Shown one piece after another: positions 24,950 through 35,038 of a stretch of DNA of 64,000 nucleotides (position 1 is its first letter; the number at the start of each line of letters is the position of its first letter). The stretch lies in assembly GCA_045542355.1 (NCBI GenBank), contig JAZQKX010000011.1, positions 62,001 to 126,000 of the forward strand, in the 5' to 3' direction. Position numbers and translations under genes: made by a program. The DNA comes from UMGS1532 sp045542355 (GTDB taxonomy: Bacteria; Bacillota; Clostridia; Oscillospirales; Acutalibacteraceae). A model generated the notes under the pieces. It did no database searches, was not told the DNA's origin, and worked only from the letters and a program-made list of their open reading frames with translations.

Positions 24950-27358
24950 TTATTTTGCAACTATGTTAACGAGCTTCTTGGGAACGTAGAGCTCCTTAAC
25001 GATGGTCTTGCCGTCTATCGCCTCGGCTATTACGGTCTGCTCCTTGGCGAGAGCGATTGCATCGGCGCTTGAAATATCGGTGGCAACGTTCAGCTTACAT
25101 TTGATTTTACCGTTTATCTGAACAACAATTTCAACGGTAGCATCTACGCACTTTGCCTCGTCGTAAGTGGGCCATTTTGTGCCGTTGAGCATACCCTCAT
25201 AGCCACACTGCTCCCACAGTTCCTCGGTAAGGTGAGGTGCAAAGGGATTAAGCAGAGTAATGAAGGTTTTAAACTCACCCTTTGTGATACTGCCTCGGTT
25301 AGCTATGTCGTTAAGCAATGCCATAAGAGCCGCAATAGCGGTGTTCATTTTAAGGGTGTCGATATCCTCGGTAACCTTTTTGATTGTTCTGTGGAATGCG
25401 GCTTCCAGCTCTTGAGAATATCCGTCACCGTCTACTAAAATATCGGTGAGGGCGGCAATTCTTTCCAAGAAACGCTTACAGCCCTTGATAGAACTCTGGC
25501 TCCAAGGAGCAGATTTTTCAAAGTCACCAATAAACATCCCGTAAAGGCGCATGGTATCAGCGCCGTAGTTCTCAACGATATCGTCGGGGTTTACAACATT
25601 TCCGCGGGATTTAGACATCTTCTCTCCGTTCTCACCCAAAATCATGCCGTGGCTGGTACGCTTAGCATAGGGCTCCTCGGTGGGAACAACGCCGATATCG
25701 TAAAGGAATTTATGCCAGAAACGGCTGTAAAGCAGATGGAGGGTTGTATGCTCCATACCGCCGTTATACCAGTCAACAGGCAACCAGTAGTTAAGCGCCT
25801 CTGCGGATGCCAAAGCATTGCTATTATGGGGGTCGCAATAGCGCAGGAAGTACCAGGAAGAACCAGCCCACTGCGGCATGGTATCGGTTTCACGCTGGGC
25901 AGGTGCGCCACAACAGGGACAGGTTGTGTTTACCCAATCGGTCATCTTTGAAAGGGGTGACTCACCTGTTTCGCTGGGCTCATAAGAATCAACCTCAGGC
26001 AAAGTCAAAGGTAACTCACTCTCAGGCAACGGCACATAGCCACACTTCTCACAGTAAACCATAGGAATAGGCTCACCCCAATATCTCTGACGGGAGAATA
26101 CCCAATCACGAAGCTTAAAGTTCACCTTTTCCTCGCCTATGTTGTTGGCTTTGAGGAACTCGATCATCTTAACCTTAGCCTCTTCAACAGGGAGACCGTT
26201 AAGGAAATCGGAATTGCAGAGAATACCTGTTGCGCAATCGGTAAATGCCTCAGCCTGAACGTCTTCTCCTCCAGAAACAACCTCGATGATGGGCAGGTCA
26301 AACTTCTTGGCGAACTCCCAGTCACGGGTATCGTGGGCAGGAACAGCCATGATGGCGCCTGTGCCGTAGGACACAAGAACATAGTCGGAAATGAAGATGG
26401 GAATTTCTTTGCCGTTTACGGGATTTATTGCCATAACACCCGAAAGTCTAACACCTGTCTTATCCTTAGCAACCTCGGTACGCTCAAAATCAGATTTTCT
26501 GGCAGCAGCGGCTTGATAGTCGCGAACCTGGGCCATGTTTTCTATTTTGTCAGCCCACTTTTCGAGGAGAGGGTGTTCGGGAGAAATTACCATATAGGTT
26601 GCACCGAAAAGGGTGTCACAACGGGTGGTGTAAACCTCCAAAGTATCACCTAATGTGGTGTTAAACTTAACCTGAGCGCCGGTGGAACGGCCAATCCAGT
26701 TTCTCTGCTGAGTCTTAACACGCTCTATGTAGTTCACGGTGTCAAGTCCATCTAAAAGCTTATCGGCATATTCTGTGATTTTAAGCATCCATTGGCTCTT
26801 AACCTTATGAACAACCTCACTTCCGCAACGCTCACAAACGCCGTTTACAACCTCTTCGTTGGCAAGAACGCATTTACAGGAGGTACACCAGTTAACCGCC
26901 ATTTCCTTTTTATATGCAAGACCTTTTTTATAAAGCTGAATAAATATCCACTGAGTCCACTTATAGTAAGCGGGGTCGGTGGTATTGACCTCGCGACTCC
27001 AATCAAAGGAGAAGCCAAGGCTTTTCAGCTGTCTTTTGAAGTTTTCCACATTCTTCTCGGTTACGATTTCGGGATGGATGTGGTTCTTTATTGCGTAGTT
27101 CTCGGTGGGAAGACCGAAAGCATCCCAACCCATGGGGTAGAGCACATTATAGCCCTCAAATCTCTTTTTACGGCTTACAATATCAAGGGCAGTGTAGGAA
27201 CGGGGATGACCTACATGAAGACCCTGACCCGAAGGGTATGGAAATTCTACAAGGGCAAAGAACTTAGGCTTGGAATAGTCTGTTCCTGCCTTGAAGGTTT
27301 CTTTCTCATCCCATATATCCTGCCATTTTTTCTCTATTGCTTTATAATCGTATCTCAT
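24950..27358 (-). CDS. leuS: Leucyl-tRNA synthetase
   Basis: Charges tRNA-Leu. The Rossmann signature is HVGH (residues 48-51), the zinc module has CTSC and CERC, the CP1 editing domain has TTRCDTLFGATYMV and the AVPAHDTRD motif with the discriminator Asp, and KMSKS is in EKMSKSRGN. Length of 802 is normal for bacteria. It is the last gene of the long operon and overlaps rsfS by one base (ATG shared with the TAA context). No terminator was seen; the rpsU promoter follows at once. Confidence 0.97.
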   Translation of the reverse strand: MRYDYKAIEKKWQDIWDEKETFKAGTDYSKPKFFALVEFPYPSGQGLHVGHPRSYTALDIVSRKKRFEGYNVLYPMGWDAFGLPTENYAIKNHIHPEIVTEKNVENFKRQLKSLGFSFDWSREVNTTDPAYYKWTQWIFIQLYKKGLAYKKEMAVNWCTSCKCVLANEEVVNGVCERCGSEVVHKVKSQWMLKITEYADKLLDGLDTVNYIERVKTQQRNWIGRSTGAQVKFNTTLGDTLEVYTTRCDTLFGATYMVISPEHPLLEKWADKIENMAQVRDYQAAAARKSDFERTEVAKDKTGVRLSGVMAINPVNGKEIPIFISDYVLVSYGTGAIMAVPAHDTRDWEFAKKFDLPIIEVVSGGEDVQAEAFTDCATGILCNSDFLNGLPVEEAKVKMIEFLKANNIGEEKVNFKLRDWVFSRQRYWGEPIPMVYCEKCGYVPLPESELPLTLPEVDSYEPSETGESPLSKMTDWVNTTCPCCGAPAQRETDTMPQWAGSSWYFLRYCDPHNSNALASAEALNYWLPVDWYNGGMEHTTLHLLYSRFWHKFLYDIGVVPTEEPYAKRTSHGMILGENGEKMSKSRGNVVNPDDIVENYGADTMRLYGMFIGDFEKSAPWSQSSIKGCKRFLERIAALTDILVDGDGYSQELEAAFHRTIKKVTEDIDTLKMNTAIAALMALLNDIANRGSITKGEFKTFITLLNPFAPHLTEELWEQCGYEGMLNGTKWPTYDEAKCVDATVEIVVQINGKIKCKLNVATDISSADAIALAKEQTVIAEAIDGKTIVKELYVPKKLVNIVAK

Positions 27359-27729
27359 TAATTGCTACCCTCTTCGCTGTTAGTTAATATATCACTGAGT
27401 TCAACATGCTCTCCGTCGTTCCAGATGCGGTCAAGGTTATAAAATTCTCTAGCATCCTTGGTGAATACGTGAACTATTATTGCGCCGTAGTCAAGCAACA
27501 CCCAATTAGTGGCGCGGCCTTCGATATGGAGAGGCTCGATTCCCGCCTTGGAGAGTTTATCCTCCACCTCTTCCGCAAGGGCGCGGACATGGGTCGAGGA
27601 GGTAGCAGATGCCATGAGGAAATACTCAGTTATAACCGTTAAATCCGCCACCTTAATTGCCGAAAGGTCCAATGCTTTCTTCTCGTTAAGAGCATTTGCG
27701 GCTAATTCCAACATCTTTTCTGTTTGCAA
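27358..27729 (-). CDS. rsfS: Ribosome silencing factor RsfS
   Basis: Binds L14 and blocks subunit joining in starvation. The protein has KKALDLSAIKVADLTVITEYFLMASATS, typical of the DUF143 fold, and a C-terminal acidic tail. I prefer TTG 27729, which gives MQTEKMLELAANAL and matches homologues; GTG at 27738 adds three residues and lacks a spaced ribosome site. It follows the LCP gene by about 18 bases. Confidence 0.9.
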   Translation of the reverse strand: MQTEKMLELAANALNEKKALDLSAIKVADLTVITEYFLMASATSSTHVRALAEEVEDKLSKAGIEPLHIEGRATNWVLLDYGAIIVHVFTKDAREFYNLDRIWNDGEHVELSDILTNSEEGSN

Positions 27730-27747
27730 AAATATCACACTTTCTAA

Positions 27748-29019
27748 TTAATATTCGTCTAAAGTGGAGTCCTCGCCAGTGAGCCAGTTCTCATTCTTAG
27801 CGTATCCCGCAAGTTTGTATATTTCGGGACAGGCAACGGAATCCTCAGTGAGCTCCTCGCCGTACGGATTGAAGTACTCATTAAACACCTTAACATAATC
27901 ATCTTTATGGATTGAATAATAAGAAACGCCGTTATAATAACATGCCTGACCGGGCATACCGAATATATGAATATTCTTGGTGTCCAGCTTCATTGCCGCC
28001 AGGGCAAAGGCTACGGTCTGGTTTAAGGTGAGATCGGTCTGTATCTGGTTAAAGCAGCTGTTGGCTATTTTCCAGATTTCACTTTTGCTCATGTTCTGCA
28101 ATTCTTTAAAAAGTGCCGCATAGAACTTACGCTGTTGCTTAACTCTGCCGATGTCACTGCCGTCGTAATTTTGGTCTTCAGACTGATTACCCGAACGCTT
28201 TCTCATAAAGCCTATAGCATCCTTACCTGAAAGCAGAACCTTACCTGGACCTATATTGTAGTATGTGCCGAAGTCCAGCGGATCTTCGATTCGGATGGGA
28301 TTGGGGAAATTCATTTCCACACCGCCGATGGCGTCCACAACATTGACCGCGCCCTCGATAGAAAACAGAATATAATGGTCTATCGGAATGCCAAGCTGAT
28401 TGGAAAGACAACGGCGCAGAGCGTTAATTTTAAGCTCACCCTGCTGGGCGTTTGGGAAAACCGAATTGATTTTATAAGCATTGAGATATCCAACATAGGT
28501 GTCACGTGGAATCTGGAGCATACTAACGGTATCATTTTTATGGTCCATGCAAACAACAACTATAACGTCAGTTTGCTTAGAGTCGGTCCAGTCACAACCA
28601 ACCACGAGGAAATATGTTACATCCTTGCTGTCGCTGATCATCAACTCGCCGAACTCGCCAGTTTCCTCCATGCCCTCATCCTCATAACCAATGTCGCCAT
28701 ATTTAGCTCCGCCAAAAAGCAACTTGAGAAGCGGGTTACCTGTAAGAGAGCTATCGGCACTTGCAAGAAACCAGCCCATAACGGTTGTGAAAATTAAGCT
28801 GATTGCAAGGATCACCGAGGTAACAGTATTAATTGTTATTCTCTTAACATCGCGTTTCTTTTTCCCACTATTGGTAGAATACGAGCTTACAAAATTCACG
28901 CCCGAATCTTGGGAATTGCTTGAGATATCAAGAAACTCCTCCTCTGCTGAAGATTTTATCTCGTTATCCTGCTGGTCGTCAATAATAAACTCATCTTTAT
29001 TTTCAAAGTCGAAATTCAT
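27748..29019 (-). CDS. LytR-CpsA-Psr (LCP) family protein
   Basis: Membrane-anchored transferase that attaches anionic glycopolymers to peptidoglycan, by family. It has a cytoplasmic acidic head (1-62), one helix (about 65-88) and an external LCP domain with TYFLVVGCDWTDSKQTDV, MLQIPRDTYVGYL and IDHYILFSIEGAVNVVDAIGGV; the Arg in IPRD is a phosphate ligand. Length of 423 is typical. It lies between the nadD/yqeK gene and rsfS, a usual clostridial order. Confidence 0.93.
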   Translation of the reverse strand: MNFDFENKDEFIIDDQQDNEIKSSAEEEFLDISSNSQDSGVNFVSSYSTNSGKKKRDVKRITINTVTSVILAISLIFTTVMGWFLASADSSLTGNPLLKLLFGGAKYGDIGYEDEGMEETGEFGELMISDSKDVTYFLVVGCDWTDSKQTDVIVVVCMDHKNDTVSMLQIPRDTYVGYLNAYKINSVFPNAQQGELKINALRRCLSNQLGIPIDHYILFSIEGAVNVVDAIGGVEMNFPNPIRIEDPLDFGTYYNIGPGKVLLSGKDAIGFMRKRSGNQSEDQNYDGSDIGRVKQQRKFYAALFKELQNMSKSEIWKIANSCFNQIQTDLTLNQTVAFALAAMKLDTKNIHIFGMPGQACYYNGVSYYSIHKDDYVKVFNEYFNPYGEELTEDSVACPEIYKLAGYAKNENWLTGEDSTLDEY

Positions 29020-29047
29020 AATTCATTCCCCTTTTTTTATTTTGCGG

Positions 29048-30211
29048 TTATTTGAAGTAAAAATTATATGCCGCAAGGGTATCGGGATGTACCGAAACCT
29101 TTTTTACTTTCAGATCTTCCACTGTGAACTGCAAAGCAATTTTTAAAGCCTCTTTTTCACTTATCTCCACGGCACGACGCATATCTTCCACCCCGTCGTA
29201 CTCTCGGTCCCTTGATGTATAGTCCGCAAGATACAGCACCGTTTCAAGGGGTGACATATCTGCACGGGCGGTGGTGTGATAGCGGATGGCTTTTATTATC
29301 TCCTTGTCCTCCACGCCTAAAACCTTTCCCACATAGGCACTGCCTATAATCGAATGATACAGCTTTGGAGCATGAAGCTCAAGGTCGGTTAACATTATAC
29401 CAAACTCTTTTGCTAATTTCAACTGTTCATCCGGATTGGTATCTTTTAACACATCGTGAAGCAAACCAGCAAGAAAAGCTTTTTCTTTATCGGCTCCGTA
29501 TCGGTCGGCAAGGCGCACTGCCTCCTCCGCCACACAGAGGGAGTGAAAATATCTTCTGCTGCTGAGTCTTTTTTTCAGATGCTCTTTATATTCTTCCACA
29601 GTCATATCGGATTTTTCCTTATATAAATTATTGTCAGATATATACTTAGCAATTTTTTCCGAAACCATATCGGTGATATCACCGTTTTGAGATACTGTTT
29701 TTCTCACTTTGGTGGAAGAAAGATTCTCCACCTCCAGCTCGACTATCTCAACATTGGCTCCGTCATTACGCAGTTCCTCGACGGCTTTATTGAATTCGTT
29801 ATAATTCTCCCCTACTCTAAACACAGCCAGAATGTTACAAAGGCTTATAAGCTCCTCATATTTATACCATGTTTTAAGAGTGACAAGCATGTCGGCGCCG
29901 CACAAAAACCAAGGCTTATTTCCGAACTTTTCGCGATAATCCAGCAGGGTCAGGTAGGTGTAGCTCTTTTCCTTTCGATAAAGCTCTATGTCCCATACCT
30001 CAGCTTTTGGATGGCCTTCTGCCAGAAGCTTACACATATTAAGCCTGTGCTCCGCTGAAGCCAGTGCTCCGCCAACCTTATGAACAGGTTGCTTTGTGGG
30101 TACTAATAAAAGTCTTTCCACATCCTCACGGCGACAGATTTCCCGCGTCATGGTTTCATGGCCAAGATGGGGCGGATTGAAAGTTCCGCCAAAAATAACG
30201 GTTTTTTTCAT
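29048..30211 (-). CDS. nadD: Fused NaMN adenylyltransferase (NadD) and YqeK HD-domain Ap4A hydrolase
   Basis: One 387-residue reading frame carries two domains normally encoded separately. Residues 1-198 are NadD: GGTFNPPHLGH (8-18, the HxGH adenylyltransferase motif), WFLCGADML and a C-terminal SSTKVR, for NAD synthesis. Residues 205-387 are YqeK: YFHSLCVAEEAVRLA, GLLHDVLKD and RYHTTAR, the HD metal-site motifs, for symmetric Ap4A cleavage. The stretch between them (YKEKSDMTVEEYKE) is a short linker. In Bacillus nadD and yqeK are adjacent genes, so this is a fusion of neighbours. No frameshift or internal stop is seen. Confidence 0.93.
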   Translation of the reverse strand: MKKTVIFGGTFNPPHLGHETMTREICRREDVERLLLVPTKQPVHKVGGALASAEHRLNMCKLLAEGHPKAEVWDIELYRKEKSYTYLTLLDYREKFGNKPWFLCGADMLVTLKTWYKYEELISLCNILAVFRVGENYNEFNKAVEELRNDGANVEIVELEVENLSSTKVRKTVSQNGDITDMVSEKIAKYISDNNLYKEKSDMTVEEYKEHLKKRLSSRRYFHSLCVAEEAVRLADRYGADKEKAFLAGLLHDVLKDTNPDEQLKLAKEFGIMLTDLELHAPKLYHSIIGSAYVGKVLGVEDKEIIKAIRYHTTARADMSPLETVLYLADYTSRDREYDGVEDMRRAVEISEKEALKIALQFTVEDLKVKKVSVHPDTLAAYNFYFK

Positions 30212-30213
30212 GA

Positions 30214-30513
30214 TTACTTAACTAATTTGATTTTTCGGTTTTCAGGCTTTGAAGCCTTACGGTAAAGAATAAACCTATAACCGATTACCTGCACCACGTC
30301 GGCTCCCACCTTTTCGGCAACCGCATCGGCGGTCTCACGGGAGGTGGTTGGAGAGGTTTCAAGAACGCGGCATTTTATCAGTTCACGCACCTCTAACGCC
30401 TCGTCTATGTGCTTTATAGTCATGTCGTTTATTCCGTCTTTTCCAACCTGCAGAATGGGCTCCATTGAGTTTGCCATACCGCGAAGCTGGGCTCTTTGCT
30501 TTGAGGTCAACAT
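30214..30513 (-). CDS. yhbY: YhbY-family CRM RNA-binding protein
   Basis: A 99-residue protein starting MLTSKQRAQLRGMAN at ATG 30513 behind AAGGAGAAA. It has the CRM-domain GxxG-type segment VGKDGIND and the core ALEVRELIKCRVLE. YhbY binds pre-50S particles, by family. Upstream in-frame codons reach into the ftsY stop region and are rejected. It lies between ftsY and nadD/yqeK, a conserved order in Firmicutes. Confidence 0.93.
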   Translation of the reverse strand: MLTSKQRAQLRGMANSMEPILQVGKDGINDMTIKHIDEALEVRELIKCRVLETSPTTSRETADAVAEKVGADVVQVIGYRFILYRKASKPENRKIKLVK

Positions 30514-30532
30514 ATATTTTCTCCTTAAATTT

Positions 30533-31444
30533 TTATTCGGTTTCAAAAAGCGAACGGGCAAAGGATTTTACATCGAAAAGCTGTAAATCATCGATACCCT
30601 CTCCCACTCCCACAAATTTAACGGGGATTTTTAACTCATCGTGAATAGCCAGTACAATACCGCCTCTGGCTGTACCATCAAGCTTAGTTAACACAATACC
30701 TGTGATGTCTGCAGCATTCTTAAACTCCCTTGCCTGATTAACCGCATTCTGCCCTGTTGCGGCATCTAAGACTAAAAGATTTTCTACCGAGGCGTCGGGC
30801 AATTCACGCTTTATAACACGGGAAATTTTTGCCAACTCATCCATGAGATTCTTTTTGTTATGGAGTCTGCCTGCGGTGTCGCAAATAACCACGTCGGCTC
30901 CACGGGCTTTTGCGGCGGCAATGGTATCAAAAACAACAGAGGCAGGGTCACTGCCCTCTACGCTCTTTACCATTTCAACTCCTGCTCTCTCTGCCCATAC
31001 CGAAAGCTGGTCAATAGCGGCTGCACGGAAGGTATCTGCGGCACCTAAAATAACCTTTTTGCCTTGGGCTTTAAGTTCTGACGCCATTTTACCTATAGTG
31101 GTGGTTTTACCCACACCGTTAACACCGATAACAAGAATTACTGACGGAGTGGTGGTGAGTTGCAAAGGTTCACCCTCTCCCAGAAGTTCTTCAATTATTT
31201 CCTGCAGAGCATCATAGATTTCTGCGGGGTCTGTTATTCCCTTTTCCTTAATCTTTTTTCGCAAGGATTCTATGATATGCTGTGCTGTGGGCATACCCAT
31301 ATCACTCATGATAAGGGATTCCTCCAGCTCCTCGAACAAATCCTCATCTATTTTGGTGAAGCTGTTGATAATACCTGTTACAGCACTCATAAAAGAATCT
31401 CTTGTTTTTTTGAGACCCATATTTATTTTAGAAAATAAACCCAT
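30533..31444 (-). CDS. ftsY: Signal recognition particle receptor FtsY
   Basis: GTPase that docks the SRP-ribosome complex at the membrane. Motifs: GVNGVGKTTT (G1), DTFRAAA, CDTAGRLHNKK (G3), TKLDGTARGG (G4) and GVGEGIDDL near the end. At 303 residues it has only a short N-terminal helix region and no long acidic A domain, as usual for Firmicutes. It lies 14 bases after smc. Cytoplasmic, membrane-associated. Confidence 0.96.
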   Translation of the reverse strand: MGLFSKINMGLKKTRDSFMSAVTGIINSFTKIDEDLFEELEESLIMSDMGMPTAQHIIESLRKKIKEKGITDPAEIYDALQEIIEELLGEGEPLQLTTTPSVILVIGVNGVGKTTTIGKMASELKAQGKKVILGAADTFRAAAIDQLSVWAERAGVEMVKSVEGSDPASVVFDTIAAAKARGADVVICDTAGRLHNKKNLMDELAKISRVIKRELPDASVENLLVLDAATGQNAVNQAREFKNAADITGIVLTKLDGTARGGIVLAIHDELKIPVKFVGVGEGIDDLQLFDVKSFARSLFETE

Positions 31445-31458
31445 TAAAAGTTTGCTCC

Positions 31459-34400
31459 TTATTTTATGTTAGTCTGCAATTTCTTTTCAAGCTCTGAAAC
31501 ATTGATTTCCAGAAGCTTTGAAACACCCTTTTCCTGCATTGTTACGCCATAGAGCATATCAGCAGCTTCCATGGTACCGCGACGGTGGGTAATGCATATA
31601 AACTGGGTAGACTCATTCATGCGGTGCATATAATCAGCAACCCTGTCTACATTAACTTCATCCAGCGCCGACTCAACCTCATCCAGCAGACAGAAGGGCG
31701 GAGGCGCAACCATCATTATTGCAAAGTAGATAGAGATTGCAACCAATGCTTTTTCACCGCCCGAAAGAGGCTCAATCTTTGAAACGGTTTTACCTGGAAT
31801 ACGCACCGAGATATCTATACCGCTTTCAAGCACATTTTCGGGGTCGGAAAGAATAAGCTCAGCACTACCTCCGCCGAACAGGTCGGTAAAGGTTTTAGCA
31901 AAGTTACGGTTGATTTTCGCAAAGCCCTCAACGAACAGGTCGCGCATGGTGTCGGTGAGACCCGAAATCAGCTTATAAAGCTCTTTGCGGGATTTCTCCA
32001 CATCCTCGATCTGCACCTTGTAGTATTCATGGCGCTCACTGACTTCCTTATATTCCTCGATTGCGGATACATTAACATCGCCGAGGGCTTTCATTTTGCC
32101 CTTGATTTCCGAAAGTTCACGTTTTGCGGCGGCGGGGTCGCGAAGCTGAATATCCAGCTCCTCTGCCTGTGTTTTGGTGAGCTCGTATTCGTCAAATAAC
32201 TTTCTTATTATATCGTCGTATTCATGCATCATGTTTGCGCGACGCTCTTGGAGACGGATAAGCTCTCCGTTCAAGCGTTCTCTCTGCTCTGTAAGAGCGC
32301 GTTCCTCCGCGCGCATATTAACATTCTGACGCTCGGCTTCATCCTGATTTGCGCGAAGCTCCTCAGCCGCTTTGATTTCTGCCCTTGCATTTTCACGAAG
32401 CTCTGAAATAGCGGTTTTAAGCTCCTCAATTCGGGCATTATAGCCGTCGTTAAGCTCCAGCATCTGCAAACGCTCTAGCTCCAGCTGTTCCACACGGTAG
32501 GCGCGGTCATGCAACGCCTCCTCCATGGATTTTACTATGCGGGAAATGGCCTCGATATCCTTTTCGGTTTCAACGTTTTGTAGCTTGAGAGCGGTTAAGC
32601 GCTCGGATAATGCATCACGGCGTTCAGAAAGACTGCTCCTGCCACCTGATATTTCGTCGATTTCGCTCTGTATCTTCTGCTTTGAGCTATTCAGCTCCTG
32701 AATCACCGTGTCAGAATCGGATATAGACTGCTTGTTGGACTGCTCACGCTGGGCGCAATCGTCAAGTTCCTTATCTAAATTTTCGATGTTATTCTTATTG
32801 GTTGAAATAAGCTCGTCTACACGGCGCATTTCACCTAAAACTCTGATTAAATCCTCATTGGCGGTTTTGAGCTCGGCTTCAATATTGGCAATGTCGCGGT
32901 TAACACCCTCCAAGGAAGATTCAGCATTTTTAAGCTCTGCAGATTTAAACTCCAACTTTTCGGTTTTCTTAGCTATCTGCTGTTTTAAGGTGTCGATTTC
33001 TCCGCCGCGGGAAAGCAGACCTGTGTGCTTCGAAAGGGAGCCGCCTGTCATGGAGCCACCTGCATTTACAACCTGTCCGTCTAAGGATACAATCTTATAT
33101 TTATAGTTGAATTTTTTGGCAATAGCTACGGCTGAATCTAAATCCTCCGCCACAACTATTCTTCCCAAAAGGGATACAGCTATTTCCTTATATTTAGTGT
33201 CGCATTTAATCAAATCGGAAGCAATTCCAACAAACCCTAGACAGCTATCCAGCTTCGGCTCGTCGATATATCTGCCCTCTATTGAAGAAATAGGCAAGAA
33301 AGTGGCTCTGCCCTTATTCTCCTGCTTCAGCATATTGATGGCACGCTTGGCATCGCCCTCGTTTTCAACCACTATGTTCTGAGCGGCATTGCCGAGAGCG
33401 GTTTCAATGGCAACGGAATAATCCTTATCTACATCAATTAGGCGCACAAAGGGTCCGTGGATACCGTGAAGACTACCGCCCTTATGGGCTTTCATCACCG
33501 CCTTTACGGCGAAGTTAAAGCCCTCCATATTCTTTTCCAGCTCTTCCAGCATGGCAATACGGCGCTTCAAATCCTCAATATCAAGGTTCAGTTTATCCAT
33601 CTCGGCTGTTAAATTCTTAACGCTTTCCTCACGAGAGTTTCTGCGCATCTTATAGCCGCTGACGGAGTTGTTATATGAGCTTATAGAATCTTCAAGCTCG
33701 GCTCTGTCGGACTCTAGCTTTTTAAACTCAGCCTCCTGCTCCGAAAGAACAGACTCCAGCTCGGCGCGGTTTTCCTTTACCGTGGCAACACGGGCGGAAA
33801 TTTCCTCAAGGGCGGTGGAGGCAGAGACGGATTTAACCTGCTCCTCGGTTACCTTTGCAGAAATATCATTGAGCGAAAGTACAAGTTCTTCTATTCTGTT
33901 GGAATAGCCCTCGCTCTCTCTGATGAGTCCGTTCAGCTCCTCGGTAACCTCTGCAATAAGCTTATTGGTATCATTGAGCTTCTTTTCTCTGCTTTCCAAC
34001 TTTTCTCTCTCAGATTTAATATTCTCACGAGCATTTACATCCGACTCATTAAGTCCGTCTATTTCAAAGCGGACACGTTCTATATTCTGATTATTATGAA
34101 GAATGGTGTTTTCAACAACGGCGATTTCACCCTCTTTACGGGTGGCTTCTTCCTCCAACTCCTGAGAACGGCGGCGCTTTTGCTCAATAGCAGAATTAAA
34201 GAAAGCATTCTGCTCCAAAAGTTTTTCCTGATTCTCTGCAATTTCCTGCAACTTTTTATTGGTGCCATCGTATTCATCCTGAGCAACAGTAATCTTACGC
34301 TCATGGTTACGGAGAGTATCCTTAGAGCTGTCGAGAGCGTTGAGCCAAAGACCTATTTCAAGTTCTTTTTTCTCTTCTCTATATTTAAGATATTTTTCCG

Positions 34401-35034
34401 CCTTTTCGCTCTGATGCTTCAGAGGACCTATTCTGCTTTGAAGCTCGGCAAAAATATCGTTAAGACGAACGAGATTATCCTCCGCCTGACTCAGCTTTCT
34501 TTCGGCTTCTATCTTGCGGTAACGATAACGGGAAATACCCGAAGCTTCCTCGAATATGTCTCTGCGCTCATTAGGTTTTGCACCCACTATGCTATCGATT
34601 TTACCCTGTCCTATCATGGAATAACCGTCTCTGCCGAGACCTGTATCCATAAACAGCTCGTTAACATCTCTCAGGCGCACAGATACGCCGTTTATTAAGT
34701 ATTCACTTTCATGGGAGCGGTAGTATCTTCTGGTTACCGCCACGGTATCGTTGTCGAAATTCAGACTTCTGTCGGTATTATCAATGGTAAGGGTTACCTC
34801 CGCAAAGCCCTGAGCACGACGGGTGTCGGAGCCCAAGAATATAACATCCTCCATGGAGGCACCGCGCAAACTCTTTGTGGATTGCTCACCCAGTACCCAT
34901 CGTACCGCATCCGAAATATTACTCTTTCCGCTTCCGTTAGGACCGACTACGGCTGTGATTCCCTGACCGAACTGCAGATGAGTTTTATCGGCAAAGGATT
35001 TAAAGCCCTGAATATCGATTGACTTTAGCAGCAT
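31459..35034 (-). CDS. smc: Chromosome segregation protein SMC
   Basis: Condensin ATPase for chromosome compaction. The 1191 residues hold an N-terminal ATP-binding head (GPNGSGKSNI, then LRGASMEDVIFLGS), long coiled coil, a hinge (about 505-660, GAALGNAAQNIV-like with ETALGNAAQ), return coiled coil and the C-terminal head with the LSGGEKALVA signature and LLDEVESALDEVNV Walker B. It is in frame and complete. It is followed closely by ftsY; rnc and a radical SAM gene precede it, as in many Clostridia. Confidence 0.97.
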   Translation of the reverse strand: MLLKSIDIQGFKSFADKTHLQFGQGITAVVGPNGSGKSNISDAVRWVLGEQSTKSLRGASMEDVIFLGSDTRRAQGFAEVTLTIDNTDRSLNFDNDTVAVTRRYYRSHESEYLINGVSVRLRDVNELFMDTGLGRDGYSMIGQGKIDSIVGAKPNERRDIFEEASGISRYRYRKIEAERKLSQAEDNLVRLNDIFAELQSRIGPLKHQSEKAEKYLKYREEKKELEIGLWLNALDSSKDTLRNHERKITVAQDEYDGTNKKLQEIAENQEKLLEQNAFFNSAIEQKRRRSQELEEEATRKEGEIAVVENTILHNNQNIERVRFEIDGLNESDVNARENIKSEREKLESREKKLNDTNKLIAEVTEELNGLIRESEGYSNRIEELVLSLNDISAKVTEEQVKSVSASTALEEISARVATVKENRAELESVLSEQEAEFKKLESDRAELEDSISSYNNSVSGYKMRRNSREESVKNLTAEMDKLNLDIEDLKRRIAMLEELEKNMEGFNFAVKAVMKAHKGGSLHGIHGPFVRLIDVDKDYSVAIETALGNAAQNIVVENEGDAKRAINMLKQENKGRATFLPISSIEGRYIDEPKLDSCLGFVGIASDLIKCDTKYKEIAVSLLGRIVVAEDLDSAVAIAKKFNYKYKIVSLDGQVVNAGGSMTGGSLSKHTGLLSRGGEIDTLKQQIAKKTEKLEFKSAELKNAESSLEGVNRDIANIEAELKTANEDLIRVLGEMRRVDELISTNKNNIENLDKELDDCAQREQSNKQSISDSDTVIQELNSSKQKIQSEIDEISGGRSSLSERRDALSERLTALKLQNVETEKDIEAISRIVKSMEEALHDRAYRVEQLELERLQMLELNDGYNARIEELKTAISELRENARAEIKAAEELRANQDEAERQNVNMRAEERALTEQRERLNGELIRLQERRANMMHEYDDIIRKLFDEYELTKTQAEELDIQLRDPAAAKRELSEIKGKMKALGDVNVSAIEEYKEVSERHEYYKVQIEDVEKSRKELYKLISGLTDTMRDLFVEGFAKINRNFAKTFTDLFGGGSAELILSDPENVLESGIDISVRIPGKTVSKIEPLSGGEKALVAISIYFAIMMVAPPPFCLLDEVESALDEVNVDRVADYMHRMNESTQFICITHRRGTMEAADMLYGVTMQEKGVSKLLEINVSELEKKLQTNIK

Positions 35035-35038
35035 TTCT

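Noticed and set aside
26792..27361. 189-codon plus-strand frame opposite leuS
   Set aside because: Shadow of leuS, with no support on its own strand.
34096..34698. 200-codon plus-strand frame within smc
   Set aside because: Antisense to the coiled-coil part of smc; low-complexity hydrophobic translation with no start signal.
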